DNA from: Streptomyces megasporus
Lineage (GTDB): Bacteria; Actinomycetota; Actinomycetes; Streptomycetales; Streptomycetaceae
DNA: 64,000 nt
Direction of reading: 5' to 3'
NCBI RefSeq assembly: GCF_000718985.1
Contig: NZ_JODL01000030.1
Span: 1-64,000 of the forward strand
Made by a program: the position numbers and the translations under genes. The notes below the pieces were generated by a model. It did not search any database. It had not been told where the DNA came from and saw only the letters and a program-made list of their open reading frames with translations. This document shows, piece by piece, positions 63,014-64,000 of this stretch. Each line of letters opens with the position of its first letter. Position 1 is the first letter of the stretch.

Positions 63014-64000
63014 ATCGAACCCCTGAGGGTCGCCGTGGTCGGCGCGGGCATCGGCGGACTGGCGCTGGCCGCCGCCCTGCGCCGGGCCGGCGTGCGGTGC
63101 GAGGTGTACGAGCAGGCGAGCCGGCTGTCCGAGGTGGGCGCCGGCCTGCAGCTCGCCCCGAACGCCGTGCGTCTGCTGCACCGGCTGGGACTGGCGGACC
63201 GGCTGCGGGCCTTCGCCGTCCGTCCGGAGGCGATGGAGATCCGGCGCTGGGACGACGGCCGGTTGCTGTCCGGCACCGAGTTGGGCGCCGCGTGCGAGGC
63301 GATGTACGGAGCGCCGTACTACACCGTGCACCGCGCGCACCTCCACGAGGCGCTGCTGGAGGCGGCCGGGCGCGACACGGTCCGGCTCGGCCGGCGGGTG
63401 ACCGGCCTCCGGCGGGGGGACGGCGAGGTGCTGCTCGGCTTCGACGGCGGCGAGCGGCGGGCCGCCGACGTGGTGGTCGGCGCCGACGGCATCCACTCCG
63501 CGGTCCGCGCGTGCCTGGTGAGGGACGCGCCGGTCTGGTCGGGCGAGACCGTCTACCGGGGTCTGGTGCCCGGCGAGGCACTGCCGGAACTGGTCCGCGA
63601 CCCCCGCGTGAGGGTGTGGATGGGGCCGGGGCGGCACTGTGTGTGCTACCCCGTCTCCGCGGGGCGCTGGATCAGCTTCGCGGCGACCGTGCGGTCCGAC
63701 ACCTCCGACGGTCTGCCGCCGGAGTCGTGGTCGGCCGCCGGGGACCCCGCCGACCTGGTACGGGCCTACCGGGGTTGGGAGGCGACCGTGGAGCGGCTGG
63801 TGCGGGCCGCCTGCGACGTCCCCGTGCGGCGCTGGGCGCTGCACGACCGGGAGCCGCTCGCCCGCTGGTCCGCCGGCCGGGTGACGCTGCTCGGCGACGC
63901 GGCCCATCCGATGCTGCCGTTCCGCGCCCAGGGCGCCAACCAGGCGGTGGAGGACGCGCTGTCCCTCGCGGTCTGCCTGGCCGACGCGGACGCGGCGACC
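63014..64000 (+). CDS. FAD-dependent aromatic hydroxylase (salicylate hydroxylase type), partial
   Basis: At least 329 residues, cut by the window edge. FAD motifs: VVGAGIGGLALAAALRRAGV near the start, VVVGADGIHSAVR, and VTLLGDAAHPMLPFRAQGANQAVEDA. It resembles the flavin hydroxylase that converts 3-amino-4-hydroxybenzoate to 3-amino-2,4-dihydroxybenzoate in platensimycin biosynthesis. There is no normal start codon at the right place: AGGAGG sits 9 bases before ATC at 63014. CTG at 63023 and GTG at 63035 are the next in-frame options. Confidence 0.85.
   Translation, partial: MEPLRVAVVGAGIGGLALAAALRRAGVRCEVYEQASRLSEVGAGLQLAPNAVRLLHRLGLADRLRAFAVRPEAMEIRRWDDGRLLSGTELGAACEAMYGAPYYTVHRAHLHEALLEAAGRDTVRLGRRVTGLRRGDGEVLLGFDGGERRAADVVVGADGIHSAVRACLVRDAPVWSGETVYRGLVPGEALPELVRDPRVRVWMGPGRHCVCYPVSAGRWISFAATVRSDTSDGLPPESWSAAGDPADLVRAYRGWEATVERLVRAACDVPVRRWALHDREPLARWSAGRVTLLGDAAHPMLPFRAQGANQAVEDALSLAVCLADADAAT

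Overview
The window is a high-GC (roughly 70 percent or more by eye) linear-chromosome-type segment of a Streptomyces or very close relative. The evidence is the codon bias, frequent GTG starts, ATGA/GTGA stop-start overlaps and a gene order familiar from the Streptomyces core chromosome: nagF/nagE2, cysM-cysO-mec, clpS, pncB-pncA, hpd, murA, an HU gene, malic enzyme, helD. No rRNA, complete tRNA, CRISPR array or insertion sequence was recognised.

Region 1 (1-41 kb) is housekeeping. It starts with the GlcNAc PTS pair nagF (minus) and nagE2 (plus). A sulfur block follows, consisting of a probably leaderless cysteine-rich leader peptide, a CysO-like sulfur carrier with a C-terminal tail past its GG, CysM, a metallo-beta-lactamase fold hydrolase and a JAMM protease (Mec). 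Then come an alanine/sodium symporter, DUF2017-clpS, the NAD salvage genes pncB and pncA, a secreted M6 metalloprotease, an RDD membrane protein, an Lrp/AsnC regulator with hpd, a FAD-linked oxidase, an S16-like protein, an IclR regulator, a helicase, a small ribbon-helix-helix protein, an MFS exporter and a PP2C phosphatase. A three-subunit xanthine-dehydrogenase-type operon follows, whose iron-sulfur subunit carries a long disordered N-terminus. The block ends with a GH20 hexosaminidase, DUF3039, YqgE, murA, HU, malic enzyme and HelD. Strong hairpin terminators separate many of these units.

Region 2 (41.1-45 kb) is a transition into accessory DNA. It holds an orphan LuxR-type regulator whose receiver lacks the phospho-acceptor Asp, a tRNA-arm-like inverted repeat, a small membrane protein, a Tat-exported multicopper oxidase and a methyltransferase.

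Region 3 (45.3 kb to the right edge, cut off by the window) is a biosynthetic cluster. It encodes what looks like a complete thiopeptide maturation set: pyridine synthase-like protein, glutamylating LanB dehydratase, ThiF/RRE-type partner, YcaO cyclodehydratase, azoline dehydrogenase, and elimination-domain protein. An ABC exporter and a flavin monooxygenase follow. Next come two tandem copies of a promoter plus thiopeptide-type leader peptide. Neither copy is followed by a Cys/Ser/Thr-rich core: the first runs into non-coding sequence, and the second is fused in frame to an AMP-forming aryl acid ligase. Behind the ligase are homologues of GriI (aldolase) and GriH (DHQ synthase II type), which together make 3-amino-4-hydroxybenzoate, and a salicylate-hydroxylase-like enzyme. 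My reading is a RiPP pathway that couples an aminohydroxybenzoate unit to a thiopeptide-type scaffold, with the ligase possibly recruited through a grafted leader peptide. This last step is inference.
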